From Stakelama portus (lineage in GTDB: Bacteria; Pseudomonadota; Alphaproteobacteria; Sphingomonadales; Sphingomonadaceae), in NCBI RefSeq assembly GCF_003171655.1, contig NZ_QFZL01000001.1:62001-126000 (forward strand): a stretch of DNA of 64,000 nt, written 5' to 3'. The notes below the pieces were generated by a model. The model made no database searches. It had not been told where the DNA came from and worked only from the letters and a program-made list of their open reading frames with translations. The position numbers were made by a program, and so were the translations under genes. Below are positions 53,798-61,229 of the stretch, in pieces (position 1 is the stretch's first letter; every line of letters begins with the position of its first letter).

Positions 53798-53813
53798 AAA
53801 CTGTCGACACTTG
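53798..53813. promoter_or_regulatory. TGTCGACA-type palindrome before the Rieske oxygenase operon
   Basis: AAACTGTCGACACTTG matches the iclR-promoter palindrome AAAGTGTCGACACTTT at 14 of 16 positions. It lies 22 bases before the beta-subunit ATG, just ahead of AAGGAG, so it could also overlap the transcript start. It links the Rieske operon to the IclR regulon. Confidence 0.65.
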
Positions 53814-53834
53814 AGAGAAGGAGATTGGCGCGAG

Positions 53835-54332
53835 ATGGGCACCCTAGCGTCCACTGCCACGCCCGCCATCGCTGACCGGGCCGCGTTGCGAGACTTTTAC
53901 GAAGACTATGCGGCCTGCCTCGATGCGGAGGATTTCGCGGCATTCCCCGACTTCTTCACCGACGACACGCTGTATCAGGTCATTTCGCGCGAAAACCACG
54001 ATGCTGGCCTGCGGCATGCGCCGATCTATTGTTCCAGCCGTGCGATGATCGTCGACCGGCTGATGGCGCTCAAGGAGGCCGCGCTCTACCAGCCGCGCTC
54101 GCTGCGTCATTTCATCAGCGGCGTCCGCATTACCGGCGAGGAGGGCGCGGAACTTCACGCGCAGGCGAATTTCCTGATCGTCGAATCGCTTCTCGAACAG
54201 GACCCGCAGGTGCTGATGGTCGGCCGCTACCTCGACCGTATCGTTCGCACGACGGAGGGGCTGCGCTTCGCTGAACGCAGCTGCGTCTACGACAATTACC
54301 GGATTCGCACGACGCTGGTGATCCCGGTCTGA
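53835..54332 (+). CDS. Aromatic-ring-hydroxylating dioxygenase, beta subunit
   Basis: 165 residues of the NTF2-like fold: LRDFYEDYAACLDAEDFAAFPDFFTDD at the start, SRAMIVDRLMALKEAALYQPRSLRHFISGVRI in the middle, and a C-terminal sheet ending DNYRIRTTLVIPV. Beta subunits are structural partners in the alpha3-beta3 hexamer and influence substrate range. The start is ATG 53835; AAGGAGA lies about eleven bases upstream. The stop overlaps the alpha-subunit ATG by one base (TGATG). The beta-before-alpha order is unusual but known. Confidence 0.87.
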   Translation: MGTLASTATPAIADRAALRDFYEDYAACLDAEDFAAFPDFFTDDTLYQVISRENHDAGLRHAPIYCSSRAMIVDRLMALKEAALYQPRSLRHFISGVRITGEEGAELHAQANFLIVESLLEQDPQVLMVGRYLDRIVRTTEGLRFAERSCVYDNYRIRTTLVIPV

Positions 54333-55600
54333 TGGCGGAGCAGAGCATGAACGACACTATCGAAGCGCAACCGCAGGAAAGAAAATGGCCGGCCGAGGGC
54401 GTCAGCCGCGTGCCCGCCTGGATCTATTCCGATCCCGAAATCTACGCGCGCGAGCTTGAGGTTTTCCACTATGGCAAGGTCTGGAACTATGTCGGGCTAG
54501 ACTGCGAGGTTCCCGAGCCGAACACCTTCCGCCGCAGCTGGATCGGCGAACGCCCGGTCATCATCACGCGCGATGCCGACGGCGAAATCCATGTCGTCGA
54601 AAATCGCTGCGCGCATCGCGGCTCGCTGCTTTGCTGGCAGAATAGCGGCAAGGCCAAGGACCTGACCTGCCCCTATCATCACTGGTCCTATTCGCTGAAA
54701 GGCGATCTGATGGGGCTGCCTTTCCTGCGCGGCGTGCAGGGAAAGGGCGGCATGCCGCGCGATTTCGACAAGACGAAGAACAGCCTTACCAAGCTGCGCG
54801 TCGCCGTCCGCGGCGGCTCGATCTGGGCGACCTATAGTGACGAAACACCCCCGCTCGAAGACTATCTGGGCGAGGAAATCCTCACCCGGCTCGACCGGCT
54901 GGTATCGCGGCGTCCCTTGCGCCTGGTCGGTTACAGCCGTCAGGTCGTGGACAGCAACTGGAAGCTCTATTGGGAAAACAGCCGCGACCCCTATCACGCG
55001 ACGCTGATGCACCCGTTTCTGTCGACATTCGGCATCCTGCGCACCGACGGCGACTATCACAGCGTGCCGCTGCAGGAAGGGCGGCACGAATATACCTATT
55101 CGCAATATGATCCCGAACTGCGCAACCGCACCTCCGAAGCCTCGGCGCAGATCAAGAGCATCAAGACGACGCTGCAGATTCAGGACACCGACGTCGTCAA
55201 TTCGGTCGTCGACGAATTCAACGACGGCATGATGGGCGCGTTTCAGGTCTTTCCGACGATCCTCGTCCAGCAATATTTCAACTGCCTCGTCGTCCGTCAC
55301 ATCATTCCCAAGGGTGTCGGCAAGCACGAGCTGGTCTGGACCTATTTCGGCTATGCCGATGACGACGAGCAGGTCAGCGAACTTCGCCTCAAGCAAAGCA
55401 ATCTCGTCGGTCCCGCCGGCTTTGTCAGCCTTGAGGACAGTGAAGTCCTGTCGCTGATGCAGCCGGTGGTCGAAGGATCGCCGCATGCGCTTCAGGTGCT
55501 CGAGATGGGCGGTCACGGAACCGAGGCGCAGTCGACGATGATGACCGAGACCCTCATTCGCGCCTTCTACGATTTCTATCGCAGGGAAATGGGGCTCTGA
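54332..55600 (+). CDS. Rieske-type aromatic-ring-hydroxylating oxygenase, alpha subunit
   Basis: 422 residues. The Rieske [2Fe-2S] ligands are C93, H95 (CAHRG) and C113, H116 (CPYHHW). The catalytic domain has the iron-site segment WENSRDPYHATLMH, with Asp219 the likely electron-bridge residue and His222 and His227 as ligands. It is closest in style to the anthranilate/salicylate-oxygenase group, which acts on aromatic carboxylates. It would add O2 to an aromatic or otherwise activated ring using electrons from the ferredoxin two genes on. A ferredoxin reductase is not encoded in this window. Confidence 0.93.
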   Translation: MAEQSMNDTIEAQPQERKWPAEGVSRVPAWIYSDPEIYARELEVFHYGKVWNYVGLDCEVPEPNTFRRSWIGERPVIITRDADGEIHVVENRCAHRGSLLCWQNSGKAKDLTCPYHHWSYSLKGDLMGLPFLRGVQGKGGMPRDFDKTKNSLTKLRVAVRGGSIWATYSDETPPLEDYLGEEILTRLDRLVSRRPLRLVGYSRQVVDSNWKLYWENSRDPYHATLMHPFLSTFGILRTDGDYHSVPLQEGRHEYTYSQYDPELRNRTSEASAQIKSIKTTLQIQDTDVVNSVVDEFNDGMMGAFQVFPTILVQQYFNCLVVRHIIPKGVGKHELVWTYFGYADDDEQVSELRLKQSNLVGPAGFVSLEDSEVLSLMQPVVEGSPHALQVLEMGGHGTEAQSTMMTETLIRAFYDFYRREMGL

Positions 55601-55632
55601 ACGGGCCGCGCCTGCAATTGCCGGAGAATATG

Positions 55633-55953
55633 ATGAGTGTGGAATGGGTCCGTGTCGCCGCGGAGAGCGACGTGGTCGAGGGCGAGCCTTTCGCTTCGGA
55701 ATATGGAGAAAACGCGATCGCCCTCTATCGCTATGAAGGCACGATCTTCGCGATCGGCGATATTTGTCCGCATGAGGATGTGCGCCTGTCGGAAGGCTGG
55801 CTTGAGGGTGATCGCATCGAATGCCCGCTGCACCAGTCATGCTTCGAAATCCGCACCGGCAAGGTGATCGAGGGCGGCCCGGCCTATGAAGATGTCGCAG
55901 CGTACGACGTGCGCGTCGAGGATGGCGCCGTATTCGTGCGGGCTGCGGGTTGA
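55633..55953 (+). CDS. Rieske-type [2Fe-2S] ferredoxin
   Basis: 106 residues. The cluster motifs are C45-P-H47 (ICPHEDVRLSEG) and C64-P-L-H67 (ECPLHQSCFEI), spaced as in naphthalene/biphenyl-type ferredoxins. It carries electrons from a reductase to the oxygenase alpha subunit. ATG 55633 is preferred over 55630 and TTG 55618 because CGGAG lies seven bases before it. The stop overlaps the thiolase ATG by one base. Confidence 0.92.
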   Translation: MSVEWVRVAAESDVVEGEPFASEYGENAIALYRYEGTIFAIGDICPHEDVRLSEGWLEGDRIECPLHQSCFEIRTGKVIEGGPAYEDVAAYDVRVEDGAVFVRAAG

Positions 55954-57155
55954 TGCGCGAGGCATTTCTCTATGACGGGCTGCGCACGCCGGTCGGTCGC
56001 TACGCGGGCGCGCTTTCGCGCGTGCGTGCCGACGATCTGCTCGCCGGTTGCATCGCGGCGCTGATCGAAAAGACGCCGTTCGCGCCCGACCGCATCGAGG
56101 ACGTGGTGATGGGCTGCACCAGCCAGGCGGGCGAGGATGCACGCAACGTCGCGCGCCACGCATCGCTGGTCGCCGGGTTGCCGGTCGAAGTGGCGGCGCA
56201 GACCATCAACCGGCTTTGCGGCAGCGGGCTGGCGGCCATCGCCGATGTCGCGCGGGCGGCGGCGGTGGGGCAGGGCGACCTTTTCCTCGCTGGCGGTGTC
56301 GAAAGCATGTCGCGCGCACCGTTCGTCATGGCCAAGTCGGAAACCGCCTTTGCGCGCGTGCCGCGCGTGTATGAAGCGCTTGGCGAGCGCTTCCCCAACC
56401 CGCTGGTGCACAAGCATTTCGGTCGCGACAGCATGCCGCAGACCGGCGACAATGTCGCGGCAGAGATCGGCATTTCGCGCGAAGACGCCGATCGCTTCGC
56501 ACAGGCGTCTCAGGAAAAATATGCGCGCGCGCTGGCCAATGACTATTTCTCCGGGGAGATCACGCCGGTTATCATCAAGGGGCGCAAGGGCGCCGAAACC
56601 ATTATCGACAGCGACGAACATCCGCGCCCGGAATCCAATCTGGAAGGGCTCGCCAGGCTGAGGCCGCTGTTCGAGGGCGGTGTCGTGACGGCAGGCAATG
56701 CCTCAGGCGTCAACGATGGCGCCGCAGCGGTGATCGTCGGCACGCGCGAGGCAGGCGAAGCGGCGGGAGCCGCGCCGTCAGCGCGTATCGTGTCGAGCGC
56801 CGTGGCGGGGGTCGAACCGCGCCTGATGGGGCTGGGGCCGGTATCCGCCAGTCGCAAGGCGCTCGAACGCGCCGGCCTCGATCTGTCGGACATGGGCGTC
56901 ATCGAACTCAACGAAGCCTTCGCCAGCCAGGCGCTGGGCTGCATGAAATTGATGGGCATCGCTTTCGACGATTCCCGGGTGAATCCCAATGGCGGCGCGA
57001 TCGCCATCGGTCATCCGCTCGGCATGTCGGGTACGCGCATCGCGCTGACCGCCGCGCGGCAACTTGCCCGCAGCGGCGAGCGCTATGCGCTGGTCACGAT
57101 GTGCATTGGACTGGGTCAGGGAATCGCAATGATTCTCGAACGGACAAAGAGCTGA
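55953..57155 (+). CDS. Thiolase (acetyl-CoA or beta-ketoadipyl-CoA acyltransferase)
   Basis: 400 residues. Nucleophile Cys89 is in QTINRLCGSGLAA, the second Cys in MCIGLGQG and the His in AIGHPLGMSG; NEAFASQ is also intact. It cleaves a 3-oxoacyl-CoA with CoA, releasing acetyl-CoA or succinyl-CoA. The sequence is of the PcaF/PaaJ-like degradative group, though the chain length is not readable. It sits inside the Rieske operon, linking ring oxidation with CoA-dependent cleavage, and an acyl-CoA dehydrogenase follows four bases later. Confidence 0.92.
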   Translation: MREAFLYDGLRTPVGRYAGALSRVRADDLLAGCIAALIEKTPFAPDRIEDVVMGCTSQAGEDARNVARHASLVAGLPVEVAAQTINRLCGSGLAAIADVARAAAVGQGDLFLAGGVESMSRAPFVMAKSETAFARVPRVYEALGERFPNPLVHKHFGRDSMPQTGDNVAAEIGISREDADRFAQASQEKYARALANDYFSGEITPVIIKGRKGAETIIDSDEHPRPESNLEGLARLRPLFEGGVVTAGNASGVNDGAAAVIVGTREAGEAAGAAPSARIVSSAVAGVEPRLMGLGPVSASRKALERAGLDLSDMGVIELNEAFASQALGCMKLMGIAFDDSRVNPNGGAIAIGHPLGMSGTRIALTAARQLARSGERYALVTMCIGLGQGIAMILERTKS

Positions 57156-57159
57156 TCAA

Positions 57160-58305
57160 ATGGATTTCAATCTCACCGAAGAACAGTCGATATTCCGCGA
57201 TGCCGTCGCCGCATTCGCCGATCGCGAGCTAAAGGACAAGGCGCTCGATCGCGCGCACAGCGACGATTATCCCTGGGATGTCGCGCGCAAGATGGTCGAT
57301 GCGGGGCTGATCGGCATCACTGCGTCTGAACAGGATGGCGGTGTCGGTGGCACGCTGATGGATGCGGTGATCGCGATCCAGGAAGTGGCGATGGCGTGCC
57401 CGCGCAGCGCCGACGTGGTTCAGGCCGGTAATTTCGGCGCGATCCGCGTGCTGTCGCAATTCGGCAGCGACGAGCAGAAGGAACGTGTGCTGCGGCCGTT
57501 GTTGCGCGCCGAGGAACTGATCGCGGTCGCGATGACGGAACCGGGGGCGGGGTCCGCCGTTACGGCGCTGACCACGACGGCGACGCCCGATGGCGACGGC
57601 TGGCGGATCAGCGGTGAGAAGATTTTCACCACGCACGGCCTGCATGCGACGGTGTTTCTCGTCTATGTGCGCTTTGGCCCCGGTGTCGGCGGCATCGGTT
57701 CGGTGCTGATCCGTCGCGGTTCGGAAGGCCTTACCTTCGGAAAGCCTTCGCGTTTCCTGTCGGGTGAAGACTGGAATTCGATCTATTTCGACAATGTCTA
57801 TGTCGCTCCCGAGGACGTTGTCCTTGGTCCCGGCGGCTTCAAGAAACAGATATCGGGCTTCAATGTCGAACGGCTCGGCAACAGCTCGCGCGCGCTCGCA
57901 TTGGGGCGCTATGCGTTCGAACAGGCGCGCGAACATGCGCTGAACCGGCGCCAGTTCGGACAGCCGCTGGTCAATTTTCAGGGGCTCCAGTGGAAGTTCG
58001 CCGAAATGAAGATCAAGGCGGAGGCGGCGCAGCTTCTGCTCTATCGGGCGGCGATTGCGGCGGACAAGGGCTTCCCCTCGCCACAGGATACCGCGATCGC
58101 CAAAGTCGCGTGCAACCGCGCCGGGTTCGACATGGCGAACGAGGCGATGCAGATCATGGGTGGCACCGGGTATAGCGAGGAATCGCTGGTCGAATATTGC
58201 TTCCGGCGCACGCGCGGCTGGATGATCGCCGGCGGAACGATCGAAATCCTGCTCAACCGCATCGCCGAAGGGGTGTTCGACTGCCGGTTGCCGATCCGCG
58301 AATAA
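57160..58305 (+). CDS. Acyl-CoA dehydrogenase
   Basis: 381 residues. It has a conventional fold with MTEPGAGSAVTALTT, ISGEKIFTTHGLHATVFLV and the RRQFGQPLVNFQGLQWKFAEM helix. The C-terminal QIMGGTGYSEESLVEYCFRRTRG places Glu at the catalytic position, and AGGTIEILLNRIAEGV replaces the common GTNEIQR. Unlike the 44920/46114 pair it seems complete on its own. It introduces the 2,3-double bond in an acyl-CoA. It is the last gene of the Rieske-thiolase operon and is followed by a terminator hairpin. Confidence 0.92.
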   Translation: MDFNLTEEQSIFRDAVAAFADRELKDKALDRAHSDDYPWDVARKMVDAGLIGITASEQDGGVGGTLMDAVIAIQEVAMACPRSADVVQAGNFGAIRVLSQFGSDEQKERVLRPLLRAEELIAVAMTEPGAGSAVTALTTTATPDGDGWRISGEKIFTTHGLHATVFLVYVRFGPGVGGIGSVLIRRGSEGLTFGKPSRFLSGEDWNSIYFDNVYVAPEDVVLGPGGFKKQISGFNVERLGNSSRALALGRYAFEQAREHALNRRQFGQPLVNFQGLQWKFAEMKIKAEAAQLLLYRAAIAADKGFPSPQDTAIAKVACNRAGFDMANEAMQIMGGTGYSEESLVEYCFRRTRGWMIAGGTIEILLNRIAEGVFDCRLPIRE

Positions 58306-58314
58306 TTGGGGGGA

Positions 58315-58350
58315 GGACCGCGCTGCGGCTGGCGCCGCGCGGTCCCGATT
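58315..58350. terminator. Terminator hairpin between convergent units
   Basis: Perfect 9-bp arms GGACCGCGC (58315-58323) and GCGCGGTCC (58337-58345) with a 13-base loop, followed by CGATTT. It lies 10 bases after the acyl-CoA dehydrogenase stop and just before the end of the convergent gene, so it may serve both strands. Confidence 0.6.
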
Positions 58351-58363
58351 TCAGCCCTGGGTC

Positions 58364-59269
58364 CTACTGATCCTGCCAGCCATCGAAGACGTCGCCGGCT
58401 TCGTTCTGCACCATCGTCGCGGCTTCCATCTGGCCATAGACCAGTGCGTTGCCGATCGTGTCGAGCGTGTCCGCTTTGGTCACGCCCCATGCCTTGCACA
58501 GCAACACATTCTCGCGAATGCCTTCGGCGGTGCGGCTCATCACATGATAATAGAGCATGGTCGTCGGCCAGAACTGCTTGGGCAGGACATAGAGCATGTT
58601 CTCGATGCGCGAGCGATGCGTCTTGAGCAGGCGCGGGCGATGCTCGGCCATGAAACGGACATAGGGCGGGATCTCGCCGATGGTCCGCAGATACCAGTCG
58701 TACAGGCTGGCCTTTTCCGCCGCCGTCAGGTCGACCGTCGAATAATCGATGCCCGAACGGAAGGCGTCGATATCGGGCGACCAGCCTTCCGGGAACCTGC
58801 AGGGCTCGGCCGGCGTCGCGTCGAATTCGATTCCCCTGGCGGCCTCGGCGACCGTTTCCATGCCGCGCGGTCCGGCATGGACAAAGGCGATCGCCAGCAT
58901 CTCCAGCGCCTGCGCCTTGCTGACGCCGCGCGTCTTCCAGCTGTGCAGGATATAGCGCACCCCCGTTACGTGCCCCATCAGCGCGTAGAAGGTCAGCGTG
59001 CCGTTCCCTGTCTGCGCGGGTTCGACACGCAGCGTCAGGCTGCAATAGAGCCGGTATCGTTTGAGCACTTCCGGACTCTGGTCGATCCACCAGTTGAGGC
59101 CGTCCAGCGAATGGCCGAACTGGCTGGCGTAATGCGCCTTGAACGCAGCGATTTCCTCGTCCGTGATCGAGGTGGGTTGGGAAAGGTCGAGGCCGCGGTG
59201 GACCCAGCTGCCATTGTCGGGATCGAACCCGTGATTGATCGCCCGGCGATCCTGCAAATTGGTGCTCAT
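58364..59269 (-). CDS. Duplicated carboxymuconolactone-decarboxylase-like (AhpD-fold) protein
   Basis: 301 residues. Two similar halves can be seen: HVTGVRYILHSWKTRGVSKA with ALEMLAIAFVHAG, and SRTAEGIRENVLLCKAWGVTKA with DTIGNALVYGQ. This looks like an internal duplication of the helical AhpD/CMD fold. The CxxC pair of peroxidase members is absent, so redox function is unlikely; a decarboxylase or hydrolase role in ring-cleavage metabolism is possible but unproven. GAGGGAA about five bases before ATG 59269 decides the start. It is divergent from the SDR gene and convergent with the acyl-CoA dehydrogenase. Confidence 0.65.
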   Translation of the reverse strand: MSTNLQDRRAINHGFDPDNGSWVHRGLDLSQPTSITDEEIAAFKAHYASQFGHSLDGLNWWIDQSPEVLKRYRLYCSLTLRVEPAQTGNGTLTFYALMGHVTGVRYILHSWKTRGVSKAQALEMLAIAFVHAGPRGMETVAEAARGIEFDATPAEPCRFPEGWSPDIDAFRSGIDYSTVDLTAAEKASLYDWYLRTIGEIPPYVRFMAEHRPRLLKTHRSRIENMLYVLPKQFWPTTMLYYHVMSRTAEGIRENVLLCKAWGVTKADTLDTIGNALVYGQMEAATMVQNEAGDVFDGWQDQ

Positions 59270-59352
59270 CCGCATTCCCTCATCACTATTTGCATGGGTG
59301 GTAGGCGCGCCGCACCGCCGGGGCACGCGCGGCACCCAAATATCCCTATGAA

Positions 59353-59366
59353 ATCGGATACTCGAA
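59353..59366 (-). promoter_or_regulatory. Inverted-repeat site 8 of the island motif
   Basis: The minus strand reads TTCGAGTATCCGAT, keeping the TTCG/CGAT arms and the TAT centre but departing from the consensus at positions 5 and 6. It lies between the divergent CMD-like and SDR genes. Confidence 0.4.
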
Positions 59367-59459
59367 AAGGCGGTCGATCGGCTGGCGCGCGGTCGCGGCC
59401 GGCCGCAATGCGCGCGAAGAAGGACCGGTTTTCGATCAGCGGTAAAGTCAGGCAGGGAC

Positions 59460-60296
59460 ATGGACACACAAAACAGAGTCGCACTCGTCACGGGTTGCGG
59501 GAAGCAGGACGGAATCGGCGCGGCGATCGCCCGCCGGCTGGCCGGGGACGGACATGCCGTGGTCGTCGTCGATATCGAGGCAGGCGGCGCGCGCGATACG
59601 CATGAGCCGGACGGGCTGGCCAAGGCCGAATGGCGCGGCGTCGAATCGCTGGTCGAGGAAATCCGCACCGCCGGGGGTACTGCGACATCGGCGCTGGGGG
59701 ATATCAGTAACCGCGAAGACGTGGCTCGGATCATGGCAGATGCCGCGCAGGCGTTCGGTGGCGTCGACATTCTCATCAACAATGCCGGCGCGCCGTTCAG
59801 CATGGGCCATGGCGATATCGTCGATGTCGATCCTGTGGAATTCGAACGGGTGATGGCGATCAACGTCACCGGCACTTTCCTGATGGGGCAGGCTGTTGCC
59901 GCCCGGATGCGCGAGCAGCGCTGGGGGCGTATCGTCAATGTGGCATCGGTGGCCGGGCGCGTCGGCTCGAAAATGAATTCCGCTTATTCGGCATCGAAGG
60001 CCGGTGTGATCGCGCTGGCGCAGACCTGGGCACTCGATCTCGGCGCGGATGGCGTTACCGCCAATGCAGTCCTGCCGGGCCTCATCCACACGAGCCGGAC
60101 GATCAGCGGCATGAGCAAGAAAGCAGGGGCGCCGATCGATCCCGCCAAGCTGTCCAAGACCGTGCCCGGCGTTCCGGCCGGACGCGCAGGTACGCCGGAG
60201 GATGTCGCGGGCACCGTTTCATTCCTCGCTTCCGACTCCGCAGCCTATGTGAACGGCCAGTCTCTGATCGTGGACGGCGGGAGCTTGAGGCTGTGA
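59460..60296 (+). CDS. Short-chain dehydrogenase/reductase
   Basis: 278 residues. The cofactor loop is TGCGKQDGIGAAIA, two residues longer than usual, with an Asp after beta-2 (VVVDIEAG) favouring NAD. NNAGAPFS, catalytic Ser in VNVASVAG and YSASKAG are all intact, so this is a working SDR, in contrast to the one at 35230. It has an insertion after beta-2 (GARDTHEPDGLAKAEWRG). It probably oxidises a dihydrodiol or hydroxy intermediate. GGCAGGGAC lies directly before ATG 59460. The GntR regulator follows 58 bases after its stop, probably on the same transcript. Confidence 0.92.
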   Translation: MDTQNRVALVTGCGKQDGIGAAIARRLAGDGHAVVVVDIEAGGARDTHEPDGLAKAEWRGVESLVEEIRTAGGTATSALGDISNREDVARIMADAAQAFGGVDILINNAGAPFSMGHGDIVDVDPVEFERVMAINVTGTFLMGQAVAARMREQRWGRIVNVASVAGRVGSKMNSAYSASKAGVIALAQTWALDLGADGVTANAVLPGLIHTSRTISGMSKKAGAPIDPAKLSKTVPGVPAGRAGTPEDVAGTVSFLASDSAAYVNGQSLIVDGGSLRL

Positions 60297-60354
60297 CATG
60301 CTAGACGGTATGGAGGCAGTTCGGGTTCGCGCCCGAAACAGCAGGGACCACCGG

Positions 60355-61059
60355 ATGAACGCCTCCATGACCAATGACGATATCGCCACCGGGCTTGTTG
60401 GAGGCATCGATCTGAAGGAGCGCCAGGATTCGCTGGTCGGCAAGATCGCCGGCGAAATCGCCAGTGTCATTACTGACGGAACGCTCAAGCCTGGTGCTGA
60501 CCTCAATTCGGTAGAACTCGCCGCGCGTTTCGGTACCAGTCGTACGCCGGTGCGCGAAGCGCTGATGCTTCTCGAAAAAGAGGGGTTGGTCGAAATTCCG
60601 CCCCGCAGGCGCCCGCGCGTCGCCCGGATCAGCATGAGCGAGGTCGAGGAACTCTATCATATCCGCAGCGTGCTGAACGGCTATATGATTGCGCTCTTCG
60701 TGGGAAATGCCGACGCGGAGCTGCTCGCGGGAATGGACCGGCTGCACCGGACCCTTGAGGACAGAGCATTTCAGGATACCGAGCTGTTCCAGAAGGATCG
60801 GCGCAGCCTGCATAATTTCTGGCTGGATAATTGCGGTAATGCGAGCCTGCGGACCCTGCTCAGCACTTATAAGATGCGCATGAGCGTGGGCCGACTCGCG
60901 CATATCTCGACGGAAGATGTCGCAAGATCGCTGTCGGATCACGCCCGGCTTGTTCTTGCCTGTCACGAGCGCGATGCGAAACTTGCCGAAGCGTTGATGC
61001 AGTCGATGACGCTGGCCGGGCTCGCGACGATCCGGCGCCACCTTCCCCGCGAGAACTGA
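60355..61059 (+). CDS. GntR-family regulator with FCD domain
   Basis: About 234 residues. The winged helix-turn-helix (residues about 28-90) has KIAGEIASVITDGTLKPGADL, then LAARFGTSRTPVREALMLLEKEGLVEIPP. The FCD effector domain (about 100-230) has LYHIRSVLNGYM and conserved metal-site residues among FWLDNCGN and HARLVLAC. Such proteins repress catabolic operons until an organic acid binds. ATG 60355 is preferred because AGGGA precedes it and the 19 codons from ATG 60298 are rich in rare triplets. It is one of two candidate regulators for the island's recurring operators. Confidence 0.9.
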   Translation: MNASMTNDDIATGLVGGIDLKERQDSLVGKIAGEIASVITDGTLKPGADLNSVELAARFGTSRTPVREALMLLEKEGLVEIPPRRRPRVARISMSEVEELYHIRSVLNGYMIALFVGNADAELLAGMDRLHRTLEDRAFQDTELFQKDRRSLHNFWLDNCGNASLRTLLSTYKMRMSVGRLAHISTEDVARSLSDHARLVLACHERDAKLAEALMQSMTLAGLATIRRHLPREN

Positions 61060-61103
61060 ACCGGCAGCGACGTTCGCGACCGCCGGGGCGCCGTCGCCCG
61101 ATT

Positions 61104-61117
61104 ATCGGGTGAGCGAA
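61104..61117 (-). promoter_or_regulatory. Inverted-repeat site 9 of the island motif
   Basis: The minus strand reads TTCGCTCACCCGAT, fully within WTCGCYYAYNCGAW. It lies in the 170-base gap between the GntR regulator and the flavin monooxygenase, 113 bases before the latter's start. Confidence 0.55.
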
Positions 61118-61229
61118 TATGACCGGCTGACGCGTTCGGGTGCATTGATTGTTTCCCCCGCCACGTCTGAAGAAGAGATCGAACCGGGGCGAGTCTCCGG
61201 CAGATGAATTGGTCATGCGGGAGAATATG

